This document shows, one piece after another, positions 51,038 to 61,500 of a DNA stretch of 64,000 nt; the stretch's first letter is position 1, and each line of letters starts with the position of its first letter. This DNA is from an uncultured Bacteroidota bacterium (GTDB lineage Bacteria > Bacteroidota > Bacteroidia > AKYH767-A > OLB10): the NCBI GenBank assembly GCA_903847585.1, contig CAINEC010000048.1, forward strand, positions 24,189-88,188. The letters are read 5' to 3'. The notes beneath the pieces were generated by a model. The model saw nothing but the letters and a program-made list of their open reading frames with translations. It had not been told where the DNA came from and searched no databases. Both the position numbers and the translations under genes were made by a program.

Positions 51038-53302
51038 TTAAGCAATCTGTGAACGGATGATGTTTAACGCACCACCAGCTTTGAACCACTCAATCTGATT
51101 TTCGTTGTATGTATGATTTACTGAAATCTCTTCTGAATTTCCATCAGCGTGATTTAACACTAACGTTAATGACTTACCAGGAGCGAATGTTGTTAATCCA
51201 ACAATATCAATCATATCATCTTCACGAATTTTATCATAGTCAGCAGGATTAGCAAATGTTAATGCTAACATTCCTTGCTTCTTTAAGTTAGTTTCGTGGA
51301 TACGAGCAAACGATTTAACTAATACTGCATTCACACCTAAGAAACGAGGCTCCATTGCTGCGTGCTCACGACTTGATCCTTCTCCGTAGTTCTCATCACC
51401 AACTACAATAGAACCAACGCCAGCCGCTTTGTATGCACGTTGTACAGCAGGAACTTCACCATACTCACCAGTGATTCCATTCTTTACATTGTTTGATTTC
51501 TCATTATAGAAATTGATAGCACCCGTTAACATATTATTACTGATGTTATCTAAATGTCCGCGATATTTTAACCACTTACCAGCAGGCGAAATATGATCAG
51601 TTGTACATTTTCCTTTTGCCTTGATTAATAAACGTAATCCTTTGTAGTCAGCACCGTTCCATGCAGCAAATGCATCTAATAATTGTAAACGATCACTCGT
51701 TGTACTTACTTCTACCTTTACATTTGAACCATCAGCAGCCGGAGCCTGATAACCTGCATCTTCTACTGCAAATCCTTTTGTCGGTAACTCATCCCCGTTA
51801 GGAACATCTAATTTCACCTGAACACCATCAGCATTCGTTAATGTATCTGTTAAAGGATTAAATCCTAAATCGCCAGCTAATGCTAATGCAGTTGTAATTT
51901 CTGGAGATGCAACGAAAGCATAGGTATTAGGATTGCTATCCTGACGTGCTTTAAAATTACGGTTGAATGAGTGAATGATTGTATTCTTCTCTTGCTTCTC
52001 AGCTCCTACCCTAGCCCACATTCCGATACAAGGTCCGCAAGCATTCGAGAATACTTTTGCACCAATCTTATCGAAGGTATTAATAAAGCCATCTCTATCG
52101 ATTGTATAACGTACTAACTCAGAACCTGGAGTAATGGTAAATTCAGCTTTAGGAGTAATTTTTTTATCGACTGCTTGTTGCGCTAATGAAGCAGCGCGAC
52201 TAATATCTTCGTAAGAAGAGTTCGTACAAGAACCAATCAAACCAACCTCTACTTTCATTGGCCATCCATTAGCAGCAGCTGTTTCTTTCATCTTGCTGAT
52301 TGGAGTAGCTAAATCCGGAGAGAATGGTCCGTTAATGTACGGCTCTAACTCATCTAAGTTAATTTCAATTACCTCGTCAAAATACTTTTCAGGATTTGCA
52401 TATACATCTGCATCACCTGTTAAGTGCTCACGAATAGCATTCGCGGCTTCTGCAACTTCAGTTCTACCCGTTGCTTTTAAGTAGCGCTCCATACTTTCAT
52501 CATATCCGAAAGTAGAAGTAGTAGCACCAATCTCAGCACCCATATTACAGATAGTACCTTTACCAGTACAGCTCATTGATGTAGCACCTTCACCAAAATA
52601 TTCTACAATAGCTCCAGTACCACCTTTTACAGTAAGGATACCAGCAACTTTTAAAATCACATCTTTCGGAGCTGCCCAACCATTTAATTTACCTGTCAGC
52701 TTCACACCAATTAACTTAGGCCATTTAAGTTCCCAAGGTAATCCAGCCATTACATCACAAGCATCAGCACCACCAACACCAATAGCTACCATTCCTAATC
52801 CACCTGCATTAACGGTATGACTATCCGTTCCAATCATCATTCCGCCTGGGAATGCATAATTTTCTAAAACTACCTGGTGAATAATTCCAGCACCTGGCTT
52901 CCAGAAACCGATTCCATATTTATTCGATACAGAAGCAAGGAAATTGTAAACCTCTTCACTTTCCTTCACAGCAAAAGCTAAATCTTCTTTCGAACTTGTT
53001 TTCGCCATGATCAAGTGATCGCAATGAACAGTACTTGGAACAGCTACCTTCGGACGACCAGCTTGCATAAATTGCAACAAAGCCATTTGAGCTGTTGCAT
53101 CTTGCATGGCTACACGATCCGGATTAAAATCAACATAAGAATTCCCTCTTTCATAAGGAGTAGAAGGATTGTCGCCACATAAGTGAGCGTATAAAATTTT
53201 CTCAGTTAAAGTTAGAGGACGTCCTACTAACGCGCGCGCAGCTTCTACTTTCGCAGGTAGCGAAGCATAAAAGCGCTTAATCATTTCGAGGTCAAATACC
53301 AT
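51038..53302 (-). CDS. Aconitate hydratase (mitochondrial-like type)
   Basis: 754 aa; [65 protein letters not shown]. Confidence 0.97.
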   Translation of the reverse strand: MVFDLEMIKRFYASLPAKVEAARALVGRPLTLTEKILYAHLCGDNPSTPYERGNSYVDFNPDRVAMQDATAQMALLQFMQAGRPKVAVPSTVHCDHLIMAKTSSKEDLAFAVKESEEVYNFLASVSNKYGIGFWKPGAGIIHQVVLENYAFPGGMMIGTDSHTVNAGGLGMVAIGVGGADACDVMAGLPWELKWPKLIGVKLTGKLNGWAAPKDVILKVAGILTVKGGTGAIVEYFGEGATSMSCTGKGTICNMGAEIGATTSTFGYDESMERYLKATGRTEVAEAANAIREHLTGDADVYANPEKYFDEVIEINLDELEPYINGPFSPDLATPISKMKETAAANGWPMKVEVGLIGSCTNSSYEDISRAASLAQQAVDKKITPKAEFTITPGSELVRYTIDRDGFINTFDKIGAKVFSNACGPCIGMWARVGAEKQEKNTIIHSFNRNFKARQDSNPNTYAFVASPEITTALALAGDLGFNPLTDTLTNADGVQVKLDVPNGDELPTKGFAVEDAGYQAPAADGSNVKVEVSTTSDRLQLLDAFAAWNGADYKGLRLLIKAKGKCTTDHISPAGKWLKYRGHLDNISNNMLTGAINFYNEKSNNVKNGITGEYGEVPAVQRAYKAAGVGSIVVGDENYGEGSSREHAAMEPRFLGVNAVLVKSFARIHETNLKKQGMLALTFANPADYDKIREDDMIDIVGLTTFAPGKSLTLVLNHADGNSEEISVNHTYNENQIEWFKAGGALNIIRSQIA

Positions 53303-53437
53303 TTTATTGAATTTTTATTGATTAAAACTTGATGACTTTTTGGTGGCGCAAAGATACAAATTTGAAAGAAACCATTTTGAACACCCTTCATTATTTTTAT
53401 TCGGATACAGCCTATTATCTGAACAAACAATTTACCT

Positions 53438-55405
53438 TTGCTTCGTAAATTGAATGACGCTTTGCAAAAGCACGCCTCCCTCAACAAGCTATCCCTCGCT
53501 GGATTAATTGTCACCTTAGGAATTATCTATGGTGATATTGGAACATCGCCACTCTATGTAATGAAGGCGATTATTGGTTCGGGCTCGGTGATTAACGAGA
53601 TGGTCATTCTTGGAGGTGTTTCGCTTATTTTCTGGACACTTACTTTACAAACCACGATCAAATACGTTATAATTACACTTCGTGCCGATAACAAAGGCGA
53701 AGGCGGGATTTTCTCTTTATATGCCCTCGTACGGGGAAGTAAAAACCCATGGCTAGTATTCCCAGCTATGCTTGGAGGAGCCACCTTACTTGCTGATGGA
53801 ATTATCACCCCCCCTATTTCTGTTTCATCTGCAATTGAAGGGTTAACGAAAATACAACCAGAACTACCGCTCATCCCAATCGTATTGGTGATTATTTTAT
53901 CGCTGTTTATCATTCAGCGCTTCGGGACGAACTTCGTTGGGAAGTTTTTCGGACCAATGATGTTTGTTTGGTTTTCAATGCTCGCGATTTTAGGAGTTAG
54001 TCAGATGCGATATGCACCTGAAATTTTCAAAGCGCTAAATCCTTATTACGGATGGCAATTACTCGTAAATTATCCAAATGGATTCTGGGTACTCGGCGCC
54101 GTATTTTTATGTACTACAGGAGCAGAAGCTTTGTATAGCGACTTAGGTCATTGCGGAAAACAGAACATTCGTGTGAGCTGGATATTTGTGAAGGCTACTC
54201 TTGTTTTGAATTATATGGGACAAGGAGCATGGTTGTTAAAACACAACGGAGAATTATTAAATGATCGTAATCCGTTTTTTGAATTAATGGCGCCTTGGTT
54301 TTTACCTATTGGTATTGCTATCTCGACTCTTGCTGCAATCATCGCAAGTCAGGCTTTGATATCTGGATCATTTACGTTAATCAATGAAGCCATCCGACTT
54401 AACTTCTGGCCTAAGGTAAAAGTGGTGTATCCAACAGAAATGCGCGGACAACTATATATTCCGAGTGTAAACTGGTTATTAATGTTGGGATGTACTGGCA
54501 TCGTTTTGTTTTTTCAGGAGTCGGCTAAGATGGAAGCAGCTTATGGTCTAGCGATTATTTTAACCATGCTCATGACGACTATACTACTGACGTATTATTT
54601 GCACGAGAAAAAAGTAAATCCTGTTTTGATAGCTATTTTATTGCTAACATTTTTAATAATTGAATTTTCATTTTTAGCAGCCAACCTAAGCAAGTTTTCA
54701 CATGGAGGATGGGTCACATTACTTGTTGCAAGCAGTTTGTTTATCATCATGCTTGTATTGTATTACTCTCGTAAAATCAGAAATCGTTTAGTTGAGTTCG
54801 TTTACATCAAAGATTATTTACCGCTGATTAAAGGACTTAGTGAAGATGAATCTGTGCCGAAATATGCTACACATTTAGTTTATTTAACTAGTGCGAACAA
54901 TCTCGATGAAATAGAAGAAAAAGTTTTTTACAGCATCTTTTATAAAAAGCCCAAGCGCGCAGATGTCTACTGGTTTGTGCACGTAGATGTATTAGATGAG
55001 CCTTACACACTTGAATATAAAGTGACGGAGCTATTGCACGATAAACTCATTCGTATCGATATGCGCATCGGATTCAGAATTGATCCGAGAGTAAATTTAA
55101 TGTTCCGACAAATTGTAACTGAACTTGTAAAGAATAAAGAAGTCGATATTATTTCACGCTATCCTTCATTGATGAAACGCAATTTAGTCGGCGACTTCCG
55201 CTTTGTAGTGATGGAAAAATTCTTGTCGTACGACAACGAATTACCATGGCTACAAAAAATCATCATGGACTTTTATTTCCTTATCAAAAAAATCTCTCTT
55301 CCTGAAGAACGTGCTTTTGGTCTTGACACCAGTTCCGTTACTGTAGAAAAAATTCCGTTGGTAGTTAAACCAATTGAAGGTTTGAAGCTGACGAGGATGG
55401 AATGA
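53438..55405 (+). CDS. kup: Potassium uptake protein, Kup family
   Basis: LSLAGLIVTLGIIYGDIGTSPLYVMKAI; DNKGEGGIFSLYALV; 12 TM plus C-terminal cytosolic domain. Start codon uncertain (TTG). Confidence 0.96.
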   Translation: MLRKLNDALQKHASLNKLSLAGLIVTLGIIYGDIGTSPLYVMKAIIGSGSVINEMVILGGVSLIFWTLTLQTTIKYVIITLRADNKGEGGIFSLYALVRGSKNPWLVFPAMLGGATLLADGIITPPISVSSAIEGLTKIQPELPLIPIVLVIILSLFIIQRFGTNFVGKFFGPMMFVWFSMLAILGVSQMRYAPEIFKALNPYYGWQLLVNYPNGFWVLGAVFLCTTGAEALYSDLGHCGKQNIRVSWIFVKATLVLNYMGQGAWLLKHNGELLNDRNPFFELMAPWFLPIGIAISTLAAIIASQALISGSFTLINEAIRLNFWPKVKVVYPTEMRGQLYIPSVNWLLMLGCTGIVLFFQESAKMEAAYGLAIILTMLMTTILLTYYLHEKKVNPVLIAILLLTFLIIEFSFLAANLSKFSHGGWVTLLVASSLFIIMLVLYYSRKIRNRLVEFVYIKDYLPLIKGLSEDESVPKYATHLVYLTSANNLDEIEEKVFYSIFYKKPKRADVYWFVHVDVLDEPYTLEYKVTELLHDKLIRIDMRIGFRIDPRVNLMFRQIVTELVKNKEVDIISRYPSLMKRNLVGDFRFVVMEKFLSYDNELPWLQKIIMDFYFLIKKISLPEERAFGLDTSSVTVEKIPLVVKPIEGLKLTRME

Positions 55406-55434
55406 TTTTCAATTTGAAAATGTGCTAATGTGCT

Positions 55435-55937
55435 TCCCGATGCGTCGGGATTGAAAATGAGGTGATTTGTCCCGATAGCTATCGGGATTGAGGATTTGTT
55501 GGTTTGCTGATTTATTCAAGAGAACCCATTAATTGAATAATTAATTAAGAACGATCCACTTCTAATTTTTTTCATCAACGACAGGTAGTTTTCTAAAAAA
55601 TTAAAAAAACACCCAATACAATGGGGGGACGGCAGCCCCACCCCGCGGTAAAAATATGCATTGAAAAATATTTAGTCGGTTAATAAGCGTTTACAAACGA
55701 TTAAGTCAATTTGAAAATTTGATGATTTGATGATTTGTCCCGATAGCTATCGGGATTGATAATTTGATCAAAGATTCATCGGATTTGAAGAATTAAAAAC
55801 TGATTACAAAAATATCTAGGTAGCTACCAATCTCATGGTTTATGAAATCATTTTCAATTAGAAAATAAGAACAGGCAATATAAATTTTAAGATTCACCTT
55901 CAAATTGACTCATTTTCAATCCCGATAATCCTCGGGA
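55435..55937. repeat. Cluster of CCCGA...TCGGG palindromes in the kup-glnN intergenic region
   Basis: TCCCGATGCGTCGGGA (55435-55450), TCCCGATAGCTATCGGGA (55470-55487 and 55738-55755), TCCCGATAATCCTCGGGA (55920-55937). Confidence 0.8.
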
Positions 55938-56021
55938 CAAATTAAAAAACCTTTATTTTCTAATAAATTTTCAAGTCACCCCCATAATTTTAGGGGGTAT
56001 CACACATTTTTTTATCTTTTT

Positions 56022-56054
56022 TTTGGATTACCCCCCTTCAAAATCCTATATTTG
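56022..56054 (+). promoter_or_regulatory. Promoter of glnN: TTTG-N21-TATATTTG
   Basis: TTTG 56022-56025, TATATTTG 56047-56054; ATG at 56084. Confidence 0.65.
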
Positions 56055-56083
56055 CTCAAAATTTCTAAAAAATACTGAAAATC

Positions 56084-58270
56084 ATGTTACGATTTACCGC
56101 ATTAGAGAAGAGCAGCAACAGAGCTCCTGTTCCAGTTAACCCTCCATCAAGTAAGGTATCCGATTACTACGGAGTGAATGTTTTTGATAAAGAAAAAATG
56201 CATAAGCATTTATCAAAAGAGGTTTACAAACAAGTAATGGAAGCTACTAATACTGGTCAGCGTATCGACCGTAAAGTTGCAGAACTTGTTGCAGCAGCAA
56301 TGAAAAGCTGGGCTATCAGCATGGGTGCTACTCACTACACACACTGGTTCCAACCTCTAACGGGTACTACAGCCGAAAAGCATGATGCCTTCTTCGAATT
56401 AAGTGATGACGGAAGAGCAATCGAAACATTCAGTAGCTCTGCACTAGTTCAGCAAGAGCCAGATGCTTCTTCTTTCCCGAACGGAGGAATCAGAAATACT
56501 TTTGAAGCAAGAGGTTATACAGCTTGGGATCCAAGTTCTCCAGCTTTTATTATGGATAGCGTTGCAGGACGTACATTATGCATTCCAACAATTTTCGTTT
56601 CTTATACAGGTGAGACATTAGATTATAAAGCTCCTTTATTAAAAGCATTAAATGCATTAAACCAAGCAGCTGTTCCTGTTTGTCAGTATTTCGATAAGAA
56701 CGTTACCAGCGTTTACTCTACTCTAGGAATTGAGCAAGAATATTTCTTAGTGGATATTGATATGTTCAATGCACGTCCTGATTTAGAAATGACAGGTCGT
56801 ACCTTGTTTGGTGCAACTGCCGCGAAAGGACAACAGTTAGAAGACCATTACTTCGGTTCTATTCCCGCTCGCGTATTATCATTCATGGCAGAGTTAGAAA
56901 TCGAATCATTGAAGTTAGGTATTCCATTAAAGACGCGTCATAATGAAGTTGCTCCTTCTCAGTTTGAATGTGCTCCTGTTTTTGAAGATATCAATCTAGC
57001 AGTTGATCATAATTCATTGTTAATGGATTTGATGGAGAAAATTGCACGTAAACATCACTTCAAAATCCTACTTCACGAAAAGCCTTATGCAGGTATTAAC
57101 GGATCAGGGAAGCATAACAACTGGAGTTTAAGTACAAGCACTGGAAAAAACTTATTATCACCAGGAAATTCGCCTAAAAGCAATTTAATGTTCTTGACGT
57201 TTTTCATCAATACAATTAAAGCTGTTCATGAGCATGCCGACTTAATGCGCGCATCGATTGCATCTGCAAGTAATGATCACCGTTTAGGAGCTAATGAAGC
57301 GCCTCCTGCAATTATGTCAATCTTCTTAGGTCAGCAATTATCAGCAGTGTTGGATGAGATTGAAAAATCGGTGAAGGATAAAAAGATGACACCGGAAGAA
57401 AAGACTGCATTGAAATTAAACATTGGTAAAATTCCGGAAATCTTATTAGACAATACTGATCGTAACCGTACTTCTCCATTTGCTTTTACAGGAAATAAAT
57501 TTGAATTCCGTGCAGTAGGTTCAACAGCTAACTGCGGTCATCCAATGACGGTATTAAACACAATCGTTGCTGATCAGTTGAAGAAGTTCCATGTTGAAGT
57601 AGAAGCGTTAGCAAAGAAGGGAATGAAAAACGATGAAGCAATTTTAAAAGTATTGCGTAAGTATATCGTAGAAACAAAAGCAATTCGTTTTGAAGGTAAC
57701 GGTTATAGCGAAGAGTGGAAGAAAGAAGCGAAGAAGAGAGGATTAAATAATATCACTACTACTCCTACTGCGTTAGATGCGTTTGTTTCGAAGAAAACAA
57801 TGAGTTTATTCGAGAGCAATAATATTTTCAATCACCGTGAATTAGAAGCACGTCATGAAATTATGCTTGAAACGTATATCAAGAAAATTCAAATTGAATC
57901 ACGTGTAATGGGTGTTGTTGCAACAAATCATATTATTCCAGCAGCTATTAAGTATCAACATTTATTAGTACAAAATGTAGAAGGCTTGATGGATATTAAA
58001 ATGCCTCGTGAAACTTACTCAGCTCAAGTTGAAATCATCAAAGCAATTTCTAATCACATTACAGTTATTAAGAAAAATTGCGATGCGATGTTGGAAGCAA
58101 GAAAGAAAGCAAATGCAATCGACAATGTTCGCTCAAGAGCAATTGCTTACTGCGATAAAGTAAAATTACACTTCGATGAAATCAGATATCACGTTGACAA
58201 ATTAGAATTAATTGTTGATGATGAATGCTGGCCTCTTCCAAAGTATCGCGAGATGGTAACGATTCGTTAA
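56084..58270 (+). CDS. glnN: Glutamine synthetase type III
   Basis: 728 aa; MTGRTLFGATAAKGQQLEDHYFGSIPARVLSFM, HEKPYAGINGSGKHNNWSLST, NDHRLGANEAPPAIMSIFLG, ENTDRNRTSPFAFTGNKFEFR-like region. Confidence 0.97.
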   Translation: MLRFTALEKSSNRAPVPVNPPSSKVSDYYGVNVFDKEKMHKHLSKEVYKQVMEATNTGQRIDRKVAELVAAAMKSWAISMGATHYTHWFQPLTGTTAEKHDAFFELSDDGRAIETFSSSALVQQEPDASSFPNGGIRNTFEARGYTAWDPSSPAFIMDSVAGRTLCIPTIFVSYTGETLDYKAPLLKALNALNQAAVPVCQYFDKNVTSVYSTLGIEQEYFLVDIDMFNARPDLEMTGRTLFGATAAKGQQLEDHYFGSIPARVLSFMAELEIESLKLGIPLKTRHNEVAPSQFECAPVFEDINLAVDHNSLLMDLMEKIARKHHFKILLHEKPYAGINGSGKHNNWSLSTSTGKNLLSPGNSPKSNLMFLTFFINTIKAVHEHADLMRASIASASNDHRLGANEAPPAIMSIFLGQQLSAVLDEIEKSVKDKKMTPEEKTALKLNIGKIPEILLDNTDRNRTSPFAFTGNKFEFRAVGSTANCGHPMTVLNTIVADQLKKFHVEVEALAKKGMKNDEAILKVLRKYIVETKAIRFEGNGYSEEWKKEAKKRGLNNITTTPTALDAFVSKKTMSLFESNNIFNHRELEARHEIMLETYIKKIQIESRVMGVVATNHIIPAAIKYQHLLVQNVEGLMDIKMPRETYSAQVEIIKAISNHITVIKKNCDAMLEARKKANAIDNVRSRAIAYCDKVKLHFDEIRYHVDKLELIVDDECWPLPKYREMVTIR

Positions 58271-58290
58271 TCGAATTTGAAATAAAAATA

Positions 58291-58325
58291 AAACCCTGAC
58301 AAATTAAATTGTCAGGGTTTTTTAT
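58291..58325. terminator. Terminator between glnN and the TonB-dependent receptor gene
   Basis: AAACCCTGACAA ATTAAA TTGTCAGGGTTT TTT, 12-bp perfect stem. Confidence 0.85.
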
Positions 58326-58356
58326 TGAGTATTATTTTTTTCTACTTATTCAACTT

Positions 58357-60663
58357 TTAGAATGTCATGTTAACACCTAGCGATGGCAACACAGGCAGCT
58401 GATTCACGCGCTTATAACGAATGCGATCGAAGTAAAAAATATTTTCACGATTGTAGACATTAATCAAACTCGCTAAAATTTCCATTTCAGAATGCTCACT
58501 CAACAATAATGTTTTCTTTAAGCTAATATCCATACGATGATAATCAGGCAAACGACCTTGATTTAAATCGCCATAACTAATGCCTAAATATCCATTAGCT
58601 GTTGTTGGATCCGTATACAATCCATTTGCAAAATTCAAGTACTCATAAAATCCTGCTGTCTTTGTAAATGGAAATCCAGAACCATAATTCCAGCGTACAT
58701 TAAGCTCCCAGTTCATATGTTTACCAAACGTATAAGCACCTACGAGGTTCATATTGTGTCTTCTATCGAAATGCGGACTATACGTTCTGATGCCGTCATC
58801 ACGAGTAACTTTTCCTAATGAATAAACTCCCCATAAATAAAATTGCTTCTTCTCATACTTCAGAACAAAGTCAATTCCGTATGCCTTGCCTGATTCAACA
58901 ATATACTCTTTAGTTTTAAAATCTGGCTCGTTAGCGTATGTGCCATTATCGGGATAAATTTTATCACGATTTATATTTGTAAGCTGCGTAAAATCCTTAA
59001 TATATGTTTCAACATTCAACGAAAGGTGTTTTAACAAATCAATTTCACAACCTACAACAAAGTCTCTGGCTTTTTGCAATTTTGAGTTCACTTCTTTTCC
59101 TTTAAACTCATCAGGAAGATTTTCAGGACCAGACAAAAATCCGTAGAATAAATTTACAACATCTCTATCAGAAGAAGTGCTCAATAAATTTTGTGAATAC
59201 ATTCCTCCAGCAAATTTGAAACGCACTTTTTCAGCTGCATTCCATTTAAATCCGATGCGAGGCTCAGGAGAAAATTCAGAGAGCGATGCATAATACTGAA
59301 TACGTACACTAGGCTCTAACACCCATTTGTCGCGGGTAATACGATATTTAATAAAACTTCCGAACTCAGTAGTATTTTCTATTTGTTCCGACTTTAATCC
59401 TGTAATTGTTTGAGCTGTATATTCTGTCCTGAATCCTAACACTTCAAATCCGAATTTCAATTCATTACGATCGATATAATTCACGAAGTTCATTCCCATG
59501 TTGAATCCGTTCACTCCACTCGTACGTGGTTTATCACTTGCCTCTTGCTGTTTGATATTATATCCGGAGTAAGCAAACACACCCTCCATTAACATATTCG
59601 ACCCTTTAGGTACTAACAAAAAATTAGTTCCAAATCCAGTGCTCTTCCATCCTATCGAAGCAATATCTCTAAACTGTGCATCATCCTGAAAATTATAACC
59701 GAACACATTTAACTTACTTCCATTTTCGCCATTCATTGAAACCTTACCATAAACATCATTGAAAGAATACGGCAATCCACCATCGTTAGTATTCACATAA
59801 TCGTAAAATATTTTTGATGACCTATCGAGATAAGAATTTTTTAATGATAACACATAAGATGTACTACTTCCTCCATCAGTTTTTTGCTTTACAATTGGAC
59901 CTTCCACTAACAACTTAGATCCGAAAGTGCTACCGGATATTTTTCCTCGCGTACGCTTTTTGTTTCCATCCCGCGTCGTGATATCCATTACTGCTCCAAT
60001 ACGATCGCCATATTCAGCGCTGAATCCGCCCGTGTATACATCCGCATTACGCAAAATATCGGTATCAAACACCGAGAATAAACCGATCGAGTGGAAAGGA
60101 TTATAAACCACCATTCCATCGAGTAATACTTTATTCATGATTGGCGTTCCTCCGCGAATGTAAAGTTGTCCGCCCTGATCACCACTAAAAACAACTCCTG
60201 GTAAAACTTGTAAGTACTGCGCTAAGTCAGGCTCTCCACCAATGGCAGGCACCATCGAAATATCTTTAGGCGTAATTTTCTGTACCGACACCTGTACTTC
60301 GGTACGCTGCGTTACTTTTTCAGCTGATATATTAATACCTTTCAGATTAATTACGCGACGAGCTAATGTAAATTGCTGCGTTATGACGTTATCGTTAGTA
60401 ATTACAATTTCAGTAGAAGCAGTATCATACCCAATTGCGGTAGCCACTAACATATACTTTCCTGAAGGGATTTTATTCAATGTATAGAAGCCATTCACAT
60501 CCGTTGTTGTTCCTACACCAGTACCTTTTAAAAATACAGGAGTGAATAAAAGTGGTTCTCCATTTTCTCTATCATACAAAAAACCTTTCACGCTTCCATT
60601 TTGTGCGAATGCAATTTGAACTATAAATAAGAAGGAGAATATTAAGTACGCTATTTTTTTCAT
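58357..60663 (-). CDS. TonB-dependent receptor with N-terminal carboxypeptidase-regulatory-like domain
   Basis: Signal peptide MKKIAYLIFSFLFIVQIAFAQ; GSVKGFLYDRENGEPLLFTPVFLKGTGVGTTTDVNGFYTLNKIPSGKYML; plug domain GGEPDLAQYLQVLPGVVFSGDQGGQLYIRGG. Start at 60663 preferred. Confidence 0.95.
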   Translation of the reverse strand: MKKIAYLIFSFLFIVQIAFAQNGSVKGFLYDRENGEPLLFTPVFLKGTGVGTTTDVNGFYTLNKIPSGKYMLVATAIGYDTASTEIVITNDNVITQQFTLARRVINLKGINISAEKVTQRTEVQVSVQKITPKDISMVPAIGGEPDLAQYLQVLPGVVFSGDQGGQLYIRGGTPIMNKVLLDGMVVYNPFHSIGLFSVFDTDILRNADVYTGGFSAEYGDRIGAVMDITTRDGNKKRTRGKISGSTFGSKLLVEGPIVKQKTDGGSSTSYVLSLKNSYLDRSSKIFYDYVNTNDGGLPYSFNDVYGKVSMNGENGSKLNVFGYNFQDDAQFRDIASIGWKSTGFGTNFLLVPKGSNMLMEGVFAYSGYNIKQQEASDKPRTSGVNGFNMGMNFVNYIDRNELKFGFEVLGFRTEYTAQTITGLKSEQIENTTEFGSFIKYRITRDKWVLEPSVRIQYYASLSEFSPEPRIGFKWNAAEKVRFKFAGGMYSQNLLSTSSDRDVVNLFYGFLSGPENLPDEFKGKEVNSKLQKARDFVVGCEIDLLKHLSLNVETYIKDFTQLTNINRDKIYPDNGTYANEPDFKTKEYIVESGKAYGIDFVLKYEKKQFYLWGVYSLGKVTRDDGIRTYSPHFDRRHNMNLVGAYTFGKHMNWELNVRWNYGSGFPFTKTAGFYEYLNFANGLYTDPTTANGYLGISYGDLNQGRLPDYHRMDISLKKTLLLSEHSEMEILASLINVYNRENIFYFDRIRYKRVNQLPVLPSLGVNMTF

Positions 60664-60664
60664 T

Positions 60665-61081
60665 TTATTTAACGGTAGTTTCGCCGAGCTGAAGAATAAC
60701 ATCAAATTCGTGAGGAGTAAGCGCGGTGACAGATAATCGATTTAAACGCAGGAGTTGTATTTGCGCGAGGCGCGGCTCCGACTTAATTGTTGCCAAGGTT
60801 ACAGGATTTTTTAATTTTTTAACGGGCTTTAAATTCACCACCGACCATGTATCATCTTCGGCTGTTGGATCAGGATAATGCTCCTTACTTACTTTAGCAA
60901 CACCAACTACTTCCATTCCTTCGTTGCTATGATAAAACAAAACAAGATCGCCTTTTTTCATCGCACGCATATTGTTGCGAGCAAGGTAATTGCGCACGCC
61001 ATCCCAGAATGTTTCCTTATCAGCCACAAACTGATCCCATGAATATTTAAATGGCTCTGATTTTACTAACCAGTACTGCAT
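60665..61081 (-). CDS. EVE domain-containing protein
   Basis: MQYWLVKSEPFKYSWDQFVADKETFWDGVRNYLARNNMRAMKKGDLVLFYHSNEGMEVVGVAKV. Confidence 0.95.
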   Translation of the reverse strand: MQYWLVKSEPFKYSWDQFVADKETFWDGVRNYLARNNMRAMKKGDLVLFYHSNEGMEVVGVAKVSKEHYPDPTAEDDTWSVVNLKPVKKLKNPVTLATIKSEPRLAQIQLLRLNRLSVTALTPHEFDVILQLGETTVK

Positions 61082-61113
61082 TGTGATTTTTTTAAGAACC
61101 CGAAGGTAAGTAT

Positions 61114-61234
61114 AATTTGCTAATGTGCTAATGAGCTAATTTGCTAAAGTGTCGATGTGGTAACATCCTAATGAGCTAGCGTCTTGACGATTTGGAATTG
61201 CGATGGGTTAATGTGCTAATGGGTTAATGTGCTG
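61114..61234. repeat. Degenerate short direct repeats based on (T)GCTAATG / GTTAATG
   Basis: ATTTGCTAATGTGCTAATGAGCTAATTTGCTAAAGTG...CCTAATGAGCTAG...GGGTTAATGTGCTAATGGGTTAATGTGCTG. Confidence 0.75.
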
Positions 61235-61382
61235 TTTATTTTTAATTATTTAAAACATATAATGCAAGTTAAGATTTATCTCAATTGTGCTTGTGCTATT
61301 AAAGCCCTAAAATTATTTGTTTAAATAAAATTCTTTTCATTGCGCACCTTCAATTTGTTTTTTTTATAATATAATTTTTGAA

Positions 61383-61464
61383 AGTTCTTTCTTTTGTCTT
61401 GACGCAAAACGAAAGAACCAAAGAAAAAGTGGGGTGTAGTGAGCAAGCTACTACACCCCACTTT
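61383..61464 (-). repeat. Composite inverted-repeat element including a 15-bp perfect terminator-like hairpin
   Basis: GTTCTTTCTTTTG..CAAAACGAAAGAAC followed by AAAGTGGGGTGTAGT GAGCAAGCT ACTACACCCCACTTT (61426-61464). Confidence 0.75.
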
Positions 61465-61500
61465 ATACAAAATTTGCAAATTTTTTCCTTGATAAAATTG

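Noticed and set aside
53431-53440. TACCTTTG as the -7 box of kup
   Set aside because: It overlaps the annotated TTG start codon of kup, so either the start or the promoter assignment would have to be wrong; left unresolved.
55406-56083. Repeat-rich kup-glnN spacer as a CRISPR array
   Set aside because: Repeats are short palindromes at irregular spacing without uniform spacers, and no cas genes are present.
60665-61081. EVE-domain protein as a modification-dependent defence component
   Set aside because: It is a stand-alone EVE domain without a fused or adjacent nuclease (such as McrB or HNH), so a housekeeping role is more likely.
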